DNA from: Halpernia frigidisoli
Lineage (GTDB): Bacteria; Bacteroidota; Bacteroidia; Flavobacteriales; Weeksellaceae
DNA length: 64,000 bases
NCBI RefSeq assembly: GCF_900113805.1
Contig: NZ_FOQT01000002.1
Location: forward strand, 1-64,000
Reading direction: 5' to 3'
Shown here: positions 7,960 to 16,739 of the stretch, in pieces
How the letters are laid out: each line of letters starts with the position of its first letter
How positions within the stretch are numbered: position 1 is the first letter of the stretch
Made by a program: the position numbers and the translations under genes
Notes under the pieces: generated by a model
The model's input: the letters and a program-made list of their open reading frames with translations, nothing else
Databases searched by the model: none
Told to the model about the DNA's origin: nothing

Positions 7960-9207
7960 TTGAACGAGAAAGAATTAATTGCACAACTTTTTAAGACAGA
8001 GTACAGAAAGATAATTTCTGTACTCTGTAAGTTGTTTGGCATTGTTCATATTGAAATTGCAGAAGATATTACCAACGATACTTTTTTATTGGCTTCTGAA
8101 ACTTGGGAATTAAAAGGCATTCCCGAAAATCCAACGGCTTGGCTTTATACTGTTGCTAAAAACAGAACCAAAGACTACTTTAAACGACATAAAACATTTT
8201 CTGAAAAAATAGTTGTTGATTTTAAACTGAATCAAAACCAAAGTGAATCAATTGAAGTTGATTTATCTCATAAAAATATAACAGACAGCCAATTGCAAAT
8301 GATTTTCACCATTTGCAATCCAATAATTCCAGCAGAAGCACAAATTGGTTTAGCATTAAGAATTCTTTGTGGTTTTGGAATTGATGAAATTGCAGAGGCA
8401 TTTTTGACCAATAAAGAAACCATCAATAAACGATTATTTAGAGCCAAAGAAAAATTACGAACAGAAAATATTAAAATTGAATTACCGACTGAAAACGATG
8501 TTAATTCAAGATTAGAAACTGTACTGACTACATTATACTTGCTTTTTAATGAAGGTTATCATTCAAGTACACAGAAAACTCATTTACGAAAAGAATTGTG
8601 TTTGGAAGCAATGCGTTTAAATTATTTTTTGATAGAAAATGAAACTACAAACAAACCCATCGTAAACGCTTTGATGGCTTTAATGTGCTTTCACTCTTCA
8701 CGTTTTGAAGCAAGAACCAATCAAATAGGCGAACCAATTTTGTATGACCAACAAGATAAAAATTTATGGAACGAAGAACTCATAGCAAAAGGAAATTTTT
8801 ATTTAATACAAAGTGCCCAAGGTAATGAATTAAGCAAATATCATTTAGAGGCAAACATTGCCTATTGGCATAGTAGCAAAATTGAAAATCCAAAAAAGTG
8901 GGACAATATTTTACAAGCCTATAATCAACTTTTGCTAATTGAATATTCACCAATAACAGCACTAAACAGAACTTATGCGTTGGCACAAGTAAAGGGTAAA
9001 CAAACCGCAATTATAGAGGCAGAAAAATTAAATCTAACAGACAATCATTTTTACTTTTCCTTGCTTGGTTATTTGCATACAGATATTAACAATATGAAAG
9101 CAATTGAAAATTTTGAAATTGCATTAACTTTGGCAAAGACAAATGCAGACAAATCAACAATTACTAAAAATTTGTACGACTTGAAAGCGAAAAAAAACAA
9201 CAGCTAA
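7960..9207 (+). CDS. ECF-type RNA polymerase sigma factor with long C-terminal domain (DUF6596 type)
   Basis: About 415 residues. The N-terminal sigma-70 region 2 and region 4 (IDEIAEAFLTNKETINKRLFRAKEKLR) are followed by a TPR-like C-terminal domain of the DUF6596 type (LYLLFNEGYH, LNRTYALAQVKG). Relatives begin NEKEL...LFRTEY, which matches a TTG start at 7960, one base after the YCII stop; an in-frame ATG at 7921 would add 13 residues and overlap the YCII gene. The stop TAA (9205-9207) lies in the left box of site S4. The pair probably acts as a sigma switch with YCII as partner. Confidence 0.88.
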   Translation: MNEKELIAQLFKTEYRKIISVLCKLFGIVHIEIAEDITNDTFLLASETWELKGIPENPTAWLYTVAKNRTKDYFKRHKTFSEKIVVDFKLNQNQSESIEVDLSHKNITDSQLQMIFTICNPIIPAEAQIGLALRILCGFGIDEIAEAFLTNKETINKRLFRAKEKLRTENIKIELPTENDVNSRLETVLTTLYLLFNEGYHSSTQKTHLRKELCLEAMRLNYFLIENETTNKPIVNALMALMCFHSSRFEARTNQIGEPILYDQQDKNLWNEELIAKGNFYLIQSAQGNELSKYHLEANIAYWHSSKIENPKKWDNILQAYNQLLLIEYSPITALNRTYALAQVKGKQTAIIEAEKLNLTDNHFYFSLLGYLHTDINNMKAIENFEIALTLAKTNADKSTITKNLYDLKAKKNNS

Positions 9208-9333
9208 CAGCGGTTTTGCGTAATGGCGGGTTCAGTGCTTCGTATGACAGTTTTGTGGTAGATTCAAGTTCAGTTCTTCGATTGAGGTTTTGTGCTAAAA
9301 TCCGCCACTACGCAAAGCTACCAACCGTTATGC
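9202..9333 (+). repeat. attC-like site S4
   Basis: The left box AGCTAAC (9202-9208) and right box GTTATGC (9327-9333) bound the clearest example of the fold. The inner stem pairs TTTGCGTAATGGCGG with CCGCCACTACGCAAA, leaving one A/C mismatch on the top strand (G-T on the bottom). The unpaired segments between stems are about 6 nt on the left and 10 nt on the right. The stop codon of the sigma gene is within the left box. Confidence 0.82.
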
Positions 9334-9352
9334 GTCATTATATCCAGACCTC

Positions 9353-10051
9353 GTGAAATCAACATTTTTGATATTTTTTTCAGTTTTTTCAGTTTTTGTT
9401 TTTGGACAAAAAGCATTTAATTATGAATTGACTTATGATAGTGATACTCTTCATTATTATAAATATGAAAAACCAATTGTTAAAAAACTGAACTTACTAA
9501 AACCCGAAGGAAATTATAACTTTTTCAGATTTAGTTCGGACAAATATTATTTAGAATTATCTGAAATTTCAAATAAGTATTTAATTTATGCGGATGAAAT
9601 ATGGGATAATAGAAAAACAGGAGAAGTTTTTATTCGGGAGATAAAATTAAATGACAGTCAAGTTTATAAAATTAATAAGTTAATTGATTCCTTAAAAATA
9701 AACGATATTCCAAGTGATAATCGCATCAAAGAATGGACTTTTGGTTTTGATGGAATCACTTATAAAATGGAAAATAAAAACGGAATAAATTATTCCTACA
9801 AACATTATTGGACACCAACTTCGCAAAATAAATTTATGGAATCTGACAAAATAAATTTTTTTGTAACGGAAATAGATAAAATAATAGATTATAAAACGAA
9901 TCAAGAAAAGTTTGTGAGTGAAGTTCCCTATTTTACCTGGACAAGAGATGGTGTTTCCTGGAGTGCTGTGAAAATATTATCTGCCGAAAATTATTCTGAA
10001 TATAGAAAATATAGGAAACTGAAAAGGAAGCAAATAAAAAGCAGAAAATAA
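9353..10051 (+). CDS. Secreted protein of unknown function
   Basis: This 232-residue protein starts at GTG; that start gives an immediate, well-formed signal peptide (hydrophobic core of residues 5-17, then FGQK). The mature part is rich in Tyr and Lys with alternating strands, and no family was recognised. The C-terminus is strongly basic (RKYRKLKRKQIKSRK). It is the only gene of cassette 5. Confidence 0.7.
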   Translation: MKSTFLIFFSVFSVFVFGQKAFNYELTYDSDTLHYYKYEKPIVKKLNLLKPEGNYNFFRFSSDKYYLELSEISNKYLIYADEIWDNRKTGEVFIREIKLNDSQVYKINKLIDSLKINDIPSDNRIKEWTFGFDGITYKMENKNGINYSYKHYWTPTSQNKFMESDKINFFVTEIDKIIDYKTNQEKFVSEVPYFTWTRDGVSWSAVKILSAENYSEYRKYRKLKRKQIKSRK

Positions 10052-10055
10052 CGCC

Positions 10056-10183
10056 GCATAACAAAGTATTTATACAAGCGGGTCTGAAGTTTTCATCGAA
10101 GATTTTAGCGATTAAGTAAGTTTTTAGCAAGTAGAAAGTTTTCGTATTTTTATCCCGCCTGCATAAATACCCAAACGTTAGCA
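10056..10183 (+). repeat. attC-like site S5
   Basis: The left box GCATAAC (10056-10062) and right box GTTAGCA (10177-10183) enclose a distinct subtype. Its inner stem pairs GTATTTATACAAGCGGG with CCCGCCTGCATAAATAC, with two A/C positions that become G-T wobbles on the bottom strand. The only close relative in the window is the broken site S14. GCATAAC pairs with the cassette 5 start GTTATGC. Confidence 0.8.
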
Positions 10184-10213
10184 CCAATTGTAAAGCCCAT
10201 AGAACTTAAAAAT

Positions 10214-11998
10214 ATGAAAAACAGAATTTTAGCAGGTATTTTAGCATTGTTTTTTGGTGGATTTGGAATTCATAGATTTTATCTTGGTCAGAAAGGTTTA
10301 GGTATTTTATATTTATTATTCTTTTGGACTTTAATTCCTTTTTTTATTGCATTTATTGATGCCATAATTTTCTTTTTAAGTAGTGATGAAAAGTTTAATT
10401 CCAAATTTAACCACATAGATAAAACGACAGATTTATTTTGTGCAAATTGCAGTACAAAATTAACATATATGACTACGCCAAATTTGGGCGGGGGAAAACT
10501 AAATGACGGAGAAAAAGTTTGCAGAGAATGCTTCAAAAAAATGACGAAGTTTGATGCAGGTTTTGGTTTAAATTCAAGTAAAAAATATAGCACATTAAAG
10601 GTTAAAGAAATTATAAATAATTCATTTGAAAAACCAAGAGAAAAATCAGATAATTTTGTTTCAAAACTAAATTTCATAACCTTTCCAGACAGAATTGATG
10701 CAATAGTTTGGCATATTAAAGCCATTGATAAAGGACTTTTAAATGAAGACTTGGAACTTGCAAATCTCTCTTATGCAAAACTCATTGAAAGTATTAGACA
10801 ACAAAACATAACAGAAAACGGAACTTTTGAAGACCATTTAGAAACTATAAGAAAAGAGTATGACGAATTTAGAGCATACTACGGCCTTGAATATCCACAA
10901 CAATTTTTACCACCTTCTCAAAGACAAAAGACACAAACCACTTCAACTATTCAAAGTAATCCCAAGCCGACAGTAACAAGCAATAATTCAAAATTAAAAA
11001 CACTTTTATCGGAATTAGGCTCAAAAGGACACGCTGAATATCCACTTTTAAGAAAAGAATACGCAGTAACTTCTGGAATGCCTTACACAGACTTTTCAGG
11101 CTGGGTAATTGAGCAACTTAAAACGAAAGACTATAACTCACTTTACGCATTTGTAAAAGAGTATTATTTAGGCAGAGACAAAGACACACACAGTGAGCAA
11201 GAACTCAAAAAGACATTTGAAAAATTTTTGACCAAAAATTTCAAAGCATTGTTCAGCAATATTGACGAACAAGCAATTTTTGAAATCCAAGCGTTTTTTA
11301 TTCTCAAACGTGGCATTGACGACTTTAATAGAGAATTCTGGATAGCAGAAGACAAAGAAGCTGAATTGCTTTGCAAAATTTTAAGTGTTTATTCTTTTGA
11401 AATCGTTCCAAACTCATTTGACCCACTAATTAAAAAAGCAAATAAGTTTTTGCGTGAAATGCGAAAAGACGTTGATTTTTGGAAAGAGTATAAAAATTAC
11501 AAAATAGAAGAACTACAAAACGAATACAAACTTGAAACAGCCAACGGTTTAGAAAAGAAACTCAAACAAATTAATACAGGAGAAAGACTTCATTTTTTTG
11601 ACTTTGCAACTGTTTACTCTTACAGGAAATTTTGGAATGGAGACAGCTCTTACAAAACAAGAAGTTATGGCATTAACGAGTTAGACAGCATAAAAAATAT
11701 TTCAGAATTGGGGATTTTTGACACCGTAAATGATATAAATGCCATACCCGAAATTACGAGTAAAGGAGAACTAAAAGAGACAGCAGAAAAAGCTGGATTT
11801 GAAATCAAAAAATCTTGGACAATGGACAAGATTTTTGAAAACCTTATGAAAAGTGAGCAAGGACAATCGTTCCTAAAAGAGTTTATAAAAGACAAACAAG
11901 TTTTAGCGTTTAAAGACGAATATCGGATTGACTTGACAAATATTTTTAAACACCAAGAAAAAATTAAACGGACAGTTGACCTTATAACAATGATGTAA
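10214..11998 (+). CDS. TM2-domain membrane protein with zinc-ribbon-like motif and large C-terminal region
   Basis: This 594-residue protein begins with a TM2 domain (GGFGIHRFYLG, two membrane segments within residues 5-55). Two CxxC knuckles follow at about Cys76/79 and Cys103/106, suggesting a zinc-binding module. The remaining 480 residues are charged and helical with no domain I recognise. A low-complexity Gln/Thr/Pro/Ser linker lies near residues 232-255. It is the sole gene of cassette 6, the largest single-gene cassette here. Confidence 0.78.
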   Translation: MKNRILAGILALFFGGFGIHRFYLGQKGLGILYLLFFWTLIPFFIAFIDAIIFFLSSDEKFNSKFNHIDKTTDLFCANCSTKLTYMTTPNLGGGKLNDGEKVCRECFKKMTKFDAGFGLNSSKKYSTLKVKEIINNSFEKPREKSDNFVSKLNFITFPDRIDAIVWHIKAIDKGLLNEDLELANLSYAKLIESIRQQNITENGTFEDHLETIRKEYDEFRAYYGLEYPQQFLPPSQRQKTQTTSTIQSNPKPTVTSNNSKLKTLLSELGSKGHAEYPLLRKEYAVTSGMPYTDFSGWVIEQLKTKDYNSLYAFVKEYYLGRDKDTHSEQELKKTFEKFLTKNFKALFSNIDEQAIFEIQAFFILKRGIDDFNREFWIAEDKEAELLCKILSVYSFEIVPNSFDPLIKKANKFLREMRKDVDFWKEYKNYKIEELQNEYKLETANGLEKKLKQINTGERLHFFDFATVYSYRKFWNGDSSYKTRSYGINELDSIKNISELGIFDTVNDINAIPEITSKGELKETAEKAGFEIKKSWTMDKIFENLMKSEQGQSFLKEFIKDKQVLAFKDEYRIDLTNIFKHQEKIKRTVDLITMM

Positions 11999-12022
11999 TT
12001 ACGTCGAAAAGAGAACAACTGG

Positions 12023-12153
12023 TGCTAACAGCGGTTTGCATAAATGGCGAAATATGAGGTAAATTCACGTTTATCTTTCGCAAGAAATTTTATCTTAGCC
12101 GAAAAATCTCGGTTACGAAGTTCGCCACTTCTGCAAGCCGCGAAACGTTAGCA
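12023..12153 (+). repeat. attC-like site S6
   Basis: The left box TGCTAAC (12023-12029) and right box GTTAGCA (12147-12153). CAACTGGTGCTAAC at the cassette 6 end matches its own start GTTAGCACCAATTG at 13 of 14 positions. The inner stem pairs TTGCATAAATGGCGAA with TTCGCCACTTCTGCAA. The loop carries TATCTTAG at 12091-12098, 18 bases after a TTT. The subtype is shared with S8. Confidence 0.8.
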
Positions 12154-12172
12154 ACAATTTAAACCGAAAACT

Positions 12173-12598
12173 GTGAAAACCAAAATAACAACTTCAATTC
12201 TACTATTGTTCTTTACCTTTTCTTTTAGTCAACAGAAATATGATGATTGGGAAATTGCGAAAAAAGAATCTCAGATTTCAAATAAGAAAATTTTAATTAT
12301 CTTAACTGGTTCTGAATGGTGCAAACCTTGTGTGAAAATGGAAAAAAATGTTATTGAAAATACTGAATTTATTTCATATGCAAACCTTAATCTTATAATT
12401 CTTGAAATTAACCTGAAAAGACATATGGATTATGACACGAAACTAGTCAAAGACTATGTTTACTTTAGAGATAAATATCAGGCCAACTCTTTACCTTCTT
12501 TGATATTAGTCAATTCTGAAGGGAAGGAAATATCTAAAATTTCTACCGGTTTAAATTCTTTAGAAAAAATAATGAAAGAATTAATAAAATACAAATAA
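12173..12598 (+). CDS. Secreted thioredoxin-like protein (CKPC)
   Basis: This 141-residue protein starts at GTG with a signal peptide (cleavage near SFSQ). A thioredoxin fold follows with the active-site motif WCKPC (Cys50/Cys53), then an NSLPSLILVN segment with the conserved cis-Pro. It resembles DUF255/thioredoxin_7-type proteins that act outside the cytoplasm in disulfide exchange. It is the only gene of cassette 7. Confidence 0.85.
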   Translation: MKTKITTSILLLFFTFSFSQQKYDDWEIAKKESQISNKKILIILTGSEWCKPCVKMEKNVIENTEFISYANLNLIILEINLKRHMDYDTKLVKDYVYFRDKYQANSLPSLILVNSEGKEISKISTGLNSLEKIMKELIKYK

Positions 12599-12603
12599 AC
12601 TGT

Positions 12604-12734
12604 TGCTAACATCGGTTTTGCAATAGTGCGGGATTTTCGCCAGTTTCGAGATTTTAGATATTTTGAAGTTTCGTTTATAATAGAAAGATTTATCATATTA
12701 ATCCGCACCATCGCAAAGCCGCCAAACGTTAGGT
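12604..12734 (+). repeat. attC-like site S7
   Basis: The left box TGCTAAC (12604-12610) and right box GTTAGGT (12728-12734). It has the common GCAATAGTGCGG inner arm paired with CCGCACCATCGC. The cassette 7 end AAACTGTTGCTAAC matches its own start at 13 of 14 positions. Confidence 0.8.
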
Positions 12735-12765
12735 GAGATACTCTCTCGAAAATGCTAAAAAAGAA

Positions 12766-13323
12766 ATGATTGAAACTAAATCGAAACATTTAACGAAATT
12801 AGAAAAACATAAATTGAAAATTAAAAGGCTAAAAAAAGAAAATTTGACTAGCAAATTAGGTTGTCTTTTTTATGTTTTAGGAATTTTTTGTTTAGTATAC
12901 TCTGGAAGAGCATTTAACTTTAGCATTTTTGAATTTAAGTATTTTGCAATATTGACAGTATGCTTTGGCGTTTCTGCAGGTATAATTTTAGACTATATTA
13001 AGAACAAAAAAATAACTTTAAGTTTTGCAAAAACTTGGGAATATTTATTTTTAGGCAACATAATGTTTACCATAATATTTCTAACAAACAAATATGGAAG
13101 TATGACAGAAAACTATACCGAGATTTTCCCAATATTATCCAAACAATATTTACAGAGCAATAAAGGAGTAAATAGTGTAGAAATAAATTGCAACGGAATA
13201 ACTCAAGAAATACTATTACCAAATATTGAGAAAAATGAATTAGCAAATGCAGACAAAATTTTAATAGAATTAAATAAAGGCATATTAGAAATAACAAGTA
13301 TCAAGAAAATAAAATTAAAATAG
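12766..13323 (+). CDS. Membrane protein of unknown function
   Basis: About 185 residues from the ATG at 12766. A strongly basic N-terminal segment is followed by three hydrophobic segments near residues 38-56, 64-82 and 98-115, then a hydrophilic C-terminal domain. No family was recognised. The frame is open to a GTG at 12733 that lies within the right box of S7. Using it would make the first codons part of the recombination site, so ATG 12766 is preferred. It is the sole gene of cassette 8. Confidence 0.68.
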   Translation: MIETKSKHLTKLEKHKLKIKRLKKENLTSKLGCLFYVLGIFCLVYSGRAFNFSIFEFKYFAILTVCFGVSAGIILDYIKNKKITLSFAKTWEYLFLGNIMFTIIFLTNKYGSMTENYTEIFPILSKQYLQSNKGVNSVEINCNGITQEILLPNIEKNELANADKILIELNKGILEITSIKKIKLK

Positions 13324-13343
13324 GAAATCTGAATAAGTACCTC

Positions 13344-13475
13344 ACCTAACAGCCGTTTCGCGCAATTGCGAATTTTGTTCAAAATTCACGTTTGCGTTTC
13401 GCAAGAAATATTACCTTAATAGAAAATAATCGGTTCCGAAGTTCGCAACTGTCGCGAAGCGCCGGAACGTTAGCA
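13344..13475 (+). repeat. attC-like site S8
   Basis: The left box ACCTAAC (13344-13350) and right box GTTAGCA (13469-13475). The inner stem pairs TTCGCGCAATTGCGAA with TTCGCAACTGTCGCGAA. The loop has the best promoter-like pair among the sites: TTG at 13392-13394, 17 bases, then TACCTTAA at 13412-13419. The cassette 8 end GTACCTCACCTAAC matches its own start at 13 of 14 positions. Confidence 0.8.
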
Positions 13476-13482
13476 GATAGCA

Positions 13483-14034
13483 ATGAAAAATACGTACAAA
13501 TACATAAATTCCAATGATTTAATACAGAATTTGACATTTAAATATGTTGAAACTTATTCTTTGCAAAGAGGAGAAAAATATTATACTGAATTCACAATCG
13601 CTGAAAAAGATTTAAATACTTTGGAAAAAAGAAAATCAAAAAAAAATGATTTAAATCCTGAAAGTGAACAAAGATTATTAAAATTAAAAGAGATCGTAAA
13701 TTATACTCAATATTTAATTGATAAGAATGGTGCTTTTCATTCATCGAGTGTTAAAATGAATACTTTCGATAATAGTGACAAAGAAACAAAACAAATTATC
13801 AGCATATTAAAAAATCCAATTCTAAATAAAATGGATTGGATGTGCGCACCAAAATATAGAGATGGAATTGTATTTTATGGTGATAATGACAAAATAGTTT
13901 TGTCTTTAAATATTTGTTTAAGTTGTGAATATATGCAATTAGATAATGAAACATTTGTTGACGCAGACACCAAAACATATGAAGAATTCAGAAAATTTTT
14001 CATAGAAATTGGACATAACGTTGAAAAAAAATAA
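13483..14034 (+). CDS. Protein of unknown function
   Basis: This 183-residue, apparently cytoplasmic protein has no signal peptide or membrane segment. It is rich in Lys, Asn and Glu, with a CLSCEYM motif near the C-terminus followed by a helix. No family was recognised. The ATG lies only 8 bases after the right box of S8, so its leader is essentially the site itself. It is the sole gene of cassette 9. Confidence 0.65.
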   Translation: MKNTYKYINSNDLIQNLTFKYVETYSLQRGEKYYTEFTIAEKDLNTLEKRKSKKNDLNPESEQRLLKLKEIVNYTQYLIDKNGAFHSSSVKMNTFDNSDKETKQIISILKNPILNKMDWMCAPKYRDGIVFYGDNDKIVLSLNICLSCEYMQLDNETFVDADTKTYEEFRKFFIEIGHNVEKK

Positions 14035-14041
14035 AGCCATC

Positions 14042-14174
14042 TGCTAACAGCCGTTTGGCGAGATTGGGGTTTTAGGCTTAATTTAAAGATGGTTTTGTAC
14101 TTGTAAAATTTGTGTTTAATGGAAAAATCTCGCATCTTTACTCCCCAACCTCGCCAAGCGCCAAGACGTTAGCT
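14042..14174 (+). repeat. attC-like site S9
   Basis: The left box TGCTAAC (14042-14048) and right box GTTAGCT (14168-14174). The inner stem pairs TTGGCGAGATTGGGG with CCCCAACCTCGCCAA, one A/C mismatch being the only defect. This inner stem is unlike all others in the window. Cassette 9 ends in ATCTGCTAAC, complementary to its start GTTAGCAGAT. Confidence 0.8.
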
Positions 14175-14199
14175 GTAATTTTATACAAACCGTTTGTAA

Positions 14200-14703
14200 A
14201 TGAGACTTTCAATAGTAATTTTATGTTCACTTTTATTTTTCGTTAGTTGTAATCAGAATAAAATAAAGGAAATGGACTATACATTATCAGATTCCTTTAA
14301 AGTTAACTTTTCAATAAAATATAAAAATGGTGATACAGTTTATTTCAGAAAAAATTTTGAAGACACAAGTAGAAATCCATACCAATGGAATGAAAATTAT
14401 TATGCAATTTTAAATTCAAAACAAAAAAAAGATTTCAACTATTATCTTAGCGGATTGAAAATAGAAAAGTATAATTCCATTTATCAACAAAATTTTGTTG
14501 ATGGAGTAACCTACCAATTTTATTTCAAAACCAATTTAAACGAAAAGTTAATATTAGTTCATAGCCATGATGCACCAAAAGAACTTAATGAATTTTCAAA
14601 TTGGATTTATAATTTTCACAAGAATATTAAGCTATACAAACTAAAAAAACAAATAGAAGTTAAAAGTGAAAACATTAGCGCAAAGCCAGTGTCAATCCAC
14701 TAA
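14200..14703 (+). CDS. Lipoprotein of unknown function
   Basis: This 167-residue protein starts with a lipoprotein signal (LFFVSC, lipidated Cys near residue 18). The mature domain is of mixed alpha/beta character, with Tyr-rich strands and a WIYNFHKNIK helix near the end. No family was recognised. It is the only gene of cassette 10, and its stop is followed within 20 bp by site S10. Confidence 0.7.
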   Translation: MRLSIVILCSLLFFVSCNQNKIKEMDYTLSDSFKVNFSIKYKNGDTVYFRKNFEDTSRNPYQWNENYYAILNSKQKKDFNYYLSGLKIEKYNSIYQQNFVDGVTYQFYFKTNLNEKLILVHSHDAPKELNEFSNWIYNFHKNIKLYKLKKQIEVKSENISAKPVSIH

Positions 14704-14713
14704 AAAAAACTAC

Positions 14714-14844
14714 AGCTAACAGCGGTTTTGCAATAGTGCGGGATTTTCCCGAGTTTAAAGATTTTAGATATTCCGTAGTTTAGTTTATAATAGAAAGATT
14801 TGTCATATTAAGCCGCACCATCGCAAAGATGCAAAACGTTGTAG
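14714..14844 (+). repeat. attC-like site S10
   Basis: The left box AGCTAAC (14714-14720) and right box GTTGTAG (14838-14844). The inner stem pairs TTTGCAATAGTGCGG with CCGCACCATCGCAAA, with exactly two A/C positions, both G-T on the bottom strand. The cassette 10 end AAACTACAGCTAAC matches its own start at 13 of 14 positions. Confidence 0.82.
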
Positions 14845-14871
14845 GTAATGCTAAATAACAATACATAGAAA

Positions 14872-15624
14872 ATGAAAATGAAATTTACAATATTATTTAT
14901 CTCACTCTTTTTTCTTAAAATTTTTGCAACTTCACAAGAACCTGATAAAATAAAAATTAAGGGGATTGAATATTCATTATTAAATAATCCTTTGGAAAAA
15001 TACTTAAGTGAAAATAAAATAATTGATGAAAAACTTTATGATTTGGGGACTTCAATTGATGGATATAGGAACATATCAACAGGGAATTACAGAGGTTATA
15101 TCGCAACATATGAAATAAAAAATTCAAAACTATATTTGATTGACTTAGTTATTCCTGACCCAAATTCGAATTTTGAAAAAGAAATTTCTGTGTTTGATAA
15201 GTTATTTCAAGACGAAAATTCAATGAACCTACATTATACTGGAATTTTAGAACTTCCAACAGGAGAATTTATCGATTCCGACAATTTTGCATACTCCTCA
15301 CTCTTTGAAAATTACAAATTGATAACCGTAATCAACGACAAACTTGAAAAAATTAAAGATGTATCAAAAAAAGAATATCAAATTTTTAAAATTAACCAAT
15401 TTATTAAATTTCGTAAAACAGATGAATATAAAAAAAGATTTGAGGAAAATATGAAAGTTTCAAGGGAAGATATTATTCCAGATAATATTTGGAATAACGC
15501 ATCCGAATCTCAAAAAAAAATATTACAACTCGGCATTCCTCAAAAGGGAAAAAAAGCAAGAAAAGAAACTGAAAATTTCCTTTTTTTAATGGGCGATTTT
15601 GACTTTATCATTGTTGACTATTAA
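14872..15624 (+). CDS. Secreted protein of unknown function
   Basis: This 250-residue protein has an N-terminal signal peptide (hydrophobic core of residues 5-17, then ATSQE). The mature part has a strand-rich region up to about residue 140 and a charged helical region after it. No family was recognised. A second in-frame ATG six bases downstream is an equally good start. It is the only gene of cassette 11. Confidence 0.68.
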   Translation: MKMKFTILFISLFFLKIFATSQEPDKIKIKGIEYSLLNNPLEKYLSENKIIDEKLYDLGTSIDGYRNISTGNYRGYIATYEIKNSKLYLIDLVIPDPNSNFEKEISVFDKLFQDENSMNLHYTGILELPTGEFIDSDNFAYSSLFENYKLITVINDKLEKIKDVSKKEYQIFKINQFIKFRKTDEYKKRFEENMKVSREDIIPDNIWNNASESQKKILQLGIPQKGKKARKETENFLFLMGDFDFIIVDY

Positions 15625-15634
15625 AAAGCACTAC

Positions 15635-15766
15635 CTACAACAGCGGTTTTGCAATAGTGCGGGATTTTCGCCAAGTTTAACTATTTTAGATTTTCCGAAG
15701 TTTAGTTTATAATAGAAAGATTTGTCATATTAATCCACACCATCGCCAATACGCAAAACGTTATCT
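15635..15766 (+). repeat. attC-like site S11
   Basis: The left box CTACAAC (15635-15641) and right box GTTATCT (15760-15766). The left box carries CAAC rather than TAAC, and the start of the same cassette correspondingly reads GTTGTAG rather than GTTA. This is a compensatory change preserving self-complementarity. The cassette 11 end GCACTACCTACAAC matches its own start at 13 of 14 positions. Confidence 0.82.
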
Positions 15767-15802
15767 GCAATGCTAATATAACCCCGAACTAAAAAACAAA
15801 AG

Positions 15803-16642
15803 ATGAAGTACATTTTAGTATTTATCCTATTTCTCTCAAATATATGTGTTGCTCAAACTCATAGGTTTATTTATGAATATAAATTCGTTGCTGACTCAAC
15901 AAAAAGCGACAGTATTATTGTTGAAAATACAAGATTAGAAATATTTAAAGACCATTCTGAATTTTTGAGTGATGTAAATACAAAAAAAGATTCTGCAATA
16001 GCGACTGCAAAGGAAAGAAAAGAAAGTGAGGCTAATATTCAGTTTGCAGATGGAAAATACCTAGGTAAAACGTATAAAAGTAAAAATCTGGTTTATACAA
16101 TTGATTACATTGGAATTCAACCTTTTAAGGTGGTAAGAAATGCAAAATTAAAATGGTCATTATCAAACGAAAAAAGAATAATTGAAGGTTATAAATGTCA
16201 GAAAGCAACCATAAATTTTGGAAACCGTCAATGGGAAGCATGGTTTACTGAAGACATACCCATTCAGGAAGGCCCCTATCTTTTTAGTGGGCTCCCGGGA
16301 TTAATAGTAAAAATTTATGATACTACAAATCAACATTCTTTTTTGTTAGTTGCAAACTATAAAACAACAAGTACTAAAACAAATATTATTAATAAACCTT
16401 ATTTAGTGCCTACTCAAATCAGCGAGATTCTTTTTAATAAAAAATGGAATGAATTTAGAAAAAATCCGATTGGAGGAACTGAACAATTTATGATTCTGAA
16501 CCCAGGCCTTTTAAGCGGAGAAAGATTTGATGAAAATGGAAATAAACTTGATTTCAGACAAGGTTTAAGGGAAGAGAAAAAGTATACGGAAAAATGGATA
16601 AAAAATAATAATAATTTTCTGGATTTAAAATTATATAAGTAA
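15803..16642 (+). CDS. GLPGLI family secreted protein
   Basis: This 279-residue protein has a signal peptide (NICVAQ) and the signature FSGLPGLIVKI (GLPGLI at about residues 163-168) that defines this Bacteroidota family. Its strand-rich pattern includes EAWFTEDIPIQEGPYLF just before the motif, as in relatives. The function is unknown; members are often near TonB-dependent transport or metal-related genes. Here it is the sole gene of cassette 12. About 95 bases of non-coding sequence follow the stop before S12. Confidence 0.9.
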   Translation: MKYILVFILFLSNICVAQTHRFIYEYKFVADSTKSDSIIVENTRLEIFKDHSEFLSDVNTKKDSAIATAKERKESEANIQFADGKYLGKTYKSKNLVYTIDYIGIQPFKVVRNAKLKWSLSNEKRIIEGYKCQKATINFGNRQWEAWFTEDIPIQEGPYLFSGLPGLIVKIYDTTNQHSFLLVANYKTTSTKTNIINKPYLVPTQISEILFNKKWNEFRKNPIGGTEQFMILNPGLLSGERFDENGNKLDFRQGLREEKKYTEKWIKNNNNFLDLKLYK

Positions 16643-16739
16643 GCTATGATTAAAATAATTGATAACATTTTTTTATACGGTAAAAAATAGAAAAACAATA
16701 TTCCATGAAAAATTCGGAGGAAGGAAGAAATAGCACTGC

